Assembly (NCBI GenBank): GCA_017883125.1
Contig: JADGOD010000129.1
Coordinates: forward strand, 1 to 8,735
Origin: Acidimicrobiales bacterium
Lineage (GTDB): Bacteria > Actinomycetota > Acidimicrobiia > Acidimicrobiales > RAAP-2
Reading direction: 5' to 3'
Length of the DNA stretch: 8,735 nt
Part shown: positions 6,417 to 8,735 of the stretch, one piece after another
Position numbering within the stretch: position 1 is the stretch's first letter
How the letters are laid out: every line of letters begins with the position of its first letter
Translations under genes and position numbers: made by a program
The notes under the pieces: generated by a model
Databases searched by the model: none
The model's input: only the letters and a program-made list of their open reading frames with translations
What the model was told of the DNA's origin: nothing

Positions 6417-6710
6417 GTTCGCAGTCACGTAGAGGGGAGGCTAGCCCTCTCGACCCTCCGGGCGCGGGGCTACGGATCCGCGTGATCGACCTCCCTCCGC
6501 CGAGCCGGAGAACAAGTGAGGTCACGATCCGGGGTCAGCCGTCCCGGCACGACACGCCCCCGGCTCGATCCGTCGGGCAGCGTGGATCAGCGGGACGGGC
6601 CACGAGGCCCGACGATAGAGTGCAGAGAGTAAGCACTCACCAACAGCAGCGTTTCATGGCAGCGTGGCAACCGCTCCGCAGCCCAGTTCCATCACGGGGA
6701 GGAGACGAAG
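6417..6710. other. Non-coding divergent region before the amidohydrolase
   Basis: No supported gene lies here. I see AGAGGG/CCCTCT around GAGGCTAG (6431-6450, containing the 8-bp palindrome GGCTAGCC). CCGTCCCG (6539-6546) and CGGGACGG (6591-6598) are an 8-bp inverted repeat over 44 bases. The palindrome at 6626-6639 is listed separately. The short open frames in this stretch have no recognisable protein content. It must carry the plus-strand promoter for the amidohydrolase; I cannot place -35/-10 elements with confidence. Confidence 0.5.
6626..6639. promoter_or_regulatory. Operator-like palindrome upstream of the amidohydrolase
   Basis: AGAGTAAGCACTCA holds GAGT/ACTC arms around four bases; read on the minus strand it is TGAGTGCTTACTCT. 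It ends 71 bases before the ATG at 6711. The TGAG half-site and 14-base layout resemble the palindromes before the Rieske and luciferase-like genes. The arms are only 4 bp, so alone it would be weak evidence. Confidence 0.35.
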
Positions 6711-7961
6711 ATGGTCGAGCGCATGCTCCTGAGAGGCGCCCAAGTGCTCACCTGCTCAGGAGATCCAGATGAGAAGCCCCTCGAGCGCGAGGTTCTGGTC
6801 GAGGGCAACCGCATCGTCAAGGTCTCCACGAGCCCCATCGACGTCGATGCAGCGTCAGTCCGCACGGTGGACCTCCACGGCGCCACCATCCTGCCGGGTC
6901 TGAGCGACGCGCATACGCACATCAGCTGGCCACTGGACTTCGTGTTCGACCATGACGGCGTCGCCGCGTCGCCGCCGAACCAGCACATCCTCGACGTCGC
7001 GGCGGTCGCCCGGACCTTCCTCGAGAGCGGCTACACGAGCATCATCGGTGCCGGTGTCCTCCAGCACGACGACGACCTGCTCGCCAAGGACTTCATCGAC
7101 CGCGGCCTCATCCCCGGTCCGCGCATCGTGCCAAGTGGGCCCATGGTCACCGCTCCCGGAGCGCTCGGCGCTGACGGAGGGATGATGGACGTCGCCGCTG
7201 ACGCTTCGACGATGAGGGACATCGTCGCCCGCCAGTGCGACGATGGCATCCGCGCCATCAAGCTGTTCATCTCGGGAGACGGCATCATGCCGGAGTTCCC
7301 GTCAGAGGACACCTACATGAACGACGAGATGCTCGAGGCGGCGGTCGACGAGGCCGCTAAGCACGGCGCCATCATCACGGTCCACGCCAGAAGCGCCGAG
7401 AGCGTCGCCATGGCGGCCCGGACGGGCGTGCAGCTGATCCACCACGCCTGCTTCGTCGACGACGACGCCCTGAGCGCCCTCGAAGCGCGCCACGGCGACG
7501 TCTGGGTGTGCCCGGGGCTTCACTACGTCTACGCCATGGTGCACGGTCACGCCGAGCCCTGGGGCATGACACCCGACCGGCTCGAGCGGTCCGGCTACTC
7601 GAACGAGCTCGAGAGCATGGTCGAGAGCCTGCGCAAGCTGCACGCCTCCGGGGTCCAGATCCTCGCCGGCGGCGACTTCGGCCACCAGTGGACGCACCAC
7701 GGCACCTACGCCGCCGAGCTGCAGCGCTATGTCGAGCTCGTCGAGATGACACCGGTCGAAGCCATCCACACGGCGACCCGCAACACCGGACCGCTCCTCG
7801 GGCTCGAGGTCGGTCAGGTCCGCGAGGGCTACCTCGCCGACCTCTTCATCGTGGACGGAGACCCGACTGAGGACATAACCATCCTGCAGAGGCCCGAGCG
7901 CCGCCGCGCTGTCATCAAGGACGGCGCCTTCGCCTACGTCAATCCCCACCGCTACCCGTGA
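6711..7961 (+). CDS. Metal-dependent amidohydrolase (imidazolonepropionase / Xaa-Pro dipeptidase-like subgroup)
   Basis: This 416-residue cytoplasmic amidohydrolase-superfamily enzyme hydrolyses C-N bonds (amide, cyclic amide, imine or similar) with one or two metals in a TIM barrel. Metal and catalytic residues are visible in order: His68-x-His70 (DAHTH), Lys184 (IKLFISGD, the position carbamylated in binuclear members), His225 (ITVHA), His244 or 245 (IHHACF) and Asp322 (AGGDFG). The flanking beta-sandwich is formed by the N-terminus (LLRGAQVLT...VEGNRIVKV) and C-terminus (GYLADLFIVDGDPTEDI). There is no signal peptide. The ATG at 6711 follows a strong GGGGAGGAG ribosome site. Its TGA overlaps the GTG of the next gene, so it works with an IOR-type oxidoreductase. 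A lactam-, hydantoin- or amide-opening role would supply a 2-oxo or amino acid (inference); the substrate is not determinable. Confidence 0.92.
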   Translation: MVERMLLRGAQVLTCSGDPDEKPLEREVLVEGNRIVKVSTSPIDVDAASVRTVDLHGATILPGLSDAHTHISWPLDFVFDHDGVAASPPNQHILDVAAVARTFLESGYTSIIGAGVLQHDDDLLAKDFIDRGLIPGPRIVPSGPMVTAPGALGADGGMMDVAADASTMRDIVARQCDDGIRAIKLFISGDGIMPEFPSEDTYMNDEMLEAAVDEAAKHGAIITVHARSAESVAMAARTGVQLIHHACFVDDDALSALEARHGDVWVCPGLHYVYAMVHGHAEPWGMTPDRLERSGYSNELESMVESLRKLHASGVQILAGGDFGHQWTHHGTYAAELQRYVELVEMTPVEAIHTATRNTGPLLGLEVGQVREGYLADLFIVDGDPTEDITILQRPERRRAVIKDGAFAYVNPHRYP

Positions 7962-8735
7962 GCAGCGAGACGCGGTCGGACGACGCAATGGGCGATCACA
8001 CCCGACCGACACCGAGCGGGACCCTGCTGGGCGGGGTCGATGCCCTGGTCCAGCTCCTGGTGCTGCGCCACGAGCTCGACCAGCGCGACGGCCTCACGAC
8101 GGCGACCATGGTCTCGGGCTATCCCGGGTCGCCTCTGGGCACCTTGGACCTCGCCCTGGAGCGCGCAGGCGAGCTGCTCTCGTCTCACCGGATCCTCCAT
8201 CAGCCCGGGGTGAACGAGGAGCTCGCCGCCGCCACGGTGTGGGGAAGCCAGATGGGCGCCGCCATCGGTTACGCCGAGGTCGATGGCGTCGCGGGCGTCT
8301 GGTACGGCAAGACGCCGGGGCTCGACCGCTCCGGCGACGTCCTCAAGCACGGCAACGCCATGGGCGCCGGTCCTCAGGGGGGTGTCGTCGTGATCTGCGG
8401 CGACGATCCAACGGCGAAGTCCTCGACGCTGACCTGTGACAGCCAGCACACCTTCGAGGACGCCTGCATCCCCGTGCTGTATCCCGGCGACCAGCAGGAC
8501 ATCCTCGACCTGGGCATCCACGCGTTCAGGCTGTCACGCTACGCCGGGTGCTGGGCTGGCCTCAAGATCGTCACGACCGTCGCCGACGGCATCGGGACGG
8601 TCGACCTCGCAGCCGACAGGCACTCCCCGAGCGATCCGCTCGACCTGCTCATCGACGACAAGCCCTGGCGCCACGTGCCGCTGTCGACCATCGGACCCCA
8701 CCAGGTGCCCAACCAGGAGCAGCTCGTCGTGGAGC
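7958..8735 (+). CDS. Indolepyruvate:ferredoxin oxidoreductase family protein, N-terminal part (cut by window edge)
   Basis: This is an open frame of 259 codons without a stop. These enzymes oxidatively decarboxylate 2-oxoacids (often arylpyruvates) to acyl-CoA with thiamine diphosphate and ferredoxin; fused family members reach about 1,100 residues, so most of the gene is missing. The visible part is the pyrimidine-binding TPP domain. Numbered from the GTG, it shows ALVQLLVLRHELDQRDGL at 29-46, GYPGSPLGTLD at 54-64, and NEE at 86-88 where the TPP-activating Glu is expected. VWYGKTPGLDRSGDVLKHGN follows at 114-133, then CGDDPTAKSST at 147-157. GTG at 7958 overlaps the amidohydrolase TGA as GTGA, which favours coupled translation; the in-frame ATG at 7988 is the alternative. 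Neither has a clear ribosome site. The iron-sulfur region and gamma domain cannot be judged. Confidence 0.9.
   Translation, partial: MSSETRSDDAMGDHTRPTPSGTLLGGVDALVQLLVLRHELDQRDGLTTATMVSGYPGSPLGTLDLALERAGELLSSHRILHQPGVNEELAAATVWGSQMGAAIGYAEVDGVAGVWYGKTPGLDRSGDVLKHGNAMGAGPQGGVVVICGDDPTAKSSTLTCDSQHTFEDACIPVLYPGDQQDILDLGIHAFRLSRYAGCWAGLKIVTTVADGIGTVDLAADRHSPSDPLDLLIDDKPWRHVPLSTIGPHQVPNQEQLVVE

Noticed and set aside
5872..6432. 186-codon plus-strand open frame over the DapB-fold gene and its promoter
   Set aside because: It covers the start and operators of a well-supported minus-strand gene and has no motif.
7302..8521. Minus-strand open frames of 236 and 189 codons opposite the amidohydrolase and IOR genes
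   Set aside because: Both are antisense to genes with complete or strong catalytic motifs; no independent protein signal.
1..8735. CRISPR array, tRNA, rRNA, transposase or attachment-site pair
   Set aside because: No regularly spaced repeats, no tRNA-like or rRNA-like sequence and no mobile-element protein were seen; the short direct repeats found are 7-9 bases and not diagnostic.

Overview
The window is strongly GC-rich, with G or C at most third codon positions, GTG starts and purine-rich Shine-Dalgarno sites. Its gene families are most often seen together in high-GC Actinomycetota: an F420/flavin luciferase-like oxidoreductase, a tandem CaiB/BaiF CoA-transferase, a Rieske oxygenase, a DapB-fold dehydrogenase and a long indolepyruvate:ferredoxin-oxidoreductase-type protein. 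I infer an actinobacterium (acidimicrobial or mycobacterial-like). The sequence alone does not fix the genus, and no rRNA, tRNA, CRISPR array, transposase or integrase is visible.

Layout, left to right. Minus strand: the first 46 codons of a zinc alcohol dehydrogenase (cut by the window edge), a Rieske oxygenase alpha subunit, a 762-residue double CoA-transferase, and a luciferase-like monooxygenase. The last two are separated by 4 bases and are probably translationally coupled. Next comes a stretch of about 420 bases without an intact gene, which holds an apparent remnant of an acyl-CoA synthetase N-terminus. After it lies a minus-strand DapB-fold NAD(P)-binding dehydrogenase. A 380-base divergent intergenic region rich in inverted repeats separates it from a plus-strand pair: a metal-dependent amidohydrolase whose stop overlaps (GTGA) the start of an indolepyruvate:ferredoxin oxidoreductase family gene that runs off the right edge.

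Taken together this looks like an accessory catabolic island for an organic acid or a cyclic/aromatic compound. CoA is loaded by transfer (the double CaiB protein), oxygen or hydride chemistry is done by the Rieske and luciferase-like enzymes, an alcohol is oxidised by the Zn-dehydrogenase, a ring or amide C-N bond may be opened by the amidohydrolase, and a 2-oxoacid is oxidatively decarboxylated by the IOR-type enzyme. The substrate cannot be named from the sequence. Each enzyme belongs to a known family; the combination is the unusual part.

The most striking non-coding or overprinted structures are a perfect 19-bp inverted repeat inside the CoA-transferase coding region, two tandem GACAG/CTGTC palindromes (one nested in a further 10-bp inverted repeat) before the DapB-fold gene, and related TGAG-type palindromes upstream of three separate genes, which suggests one shared regulator encoded outside the window.
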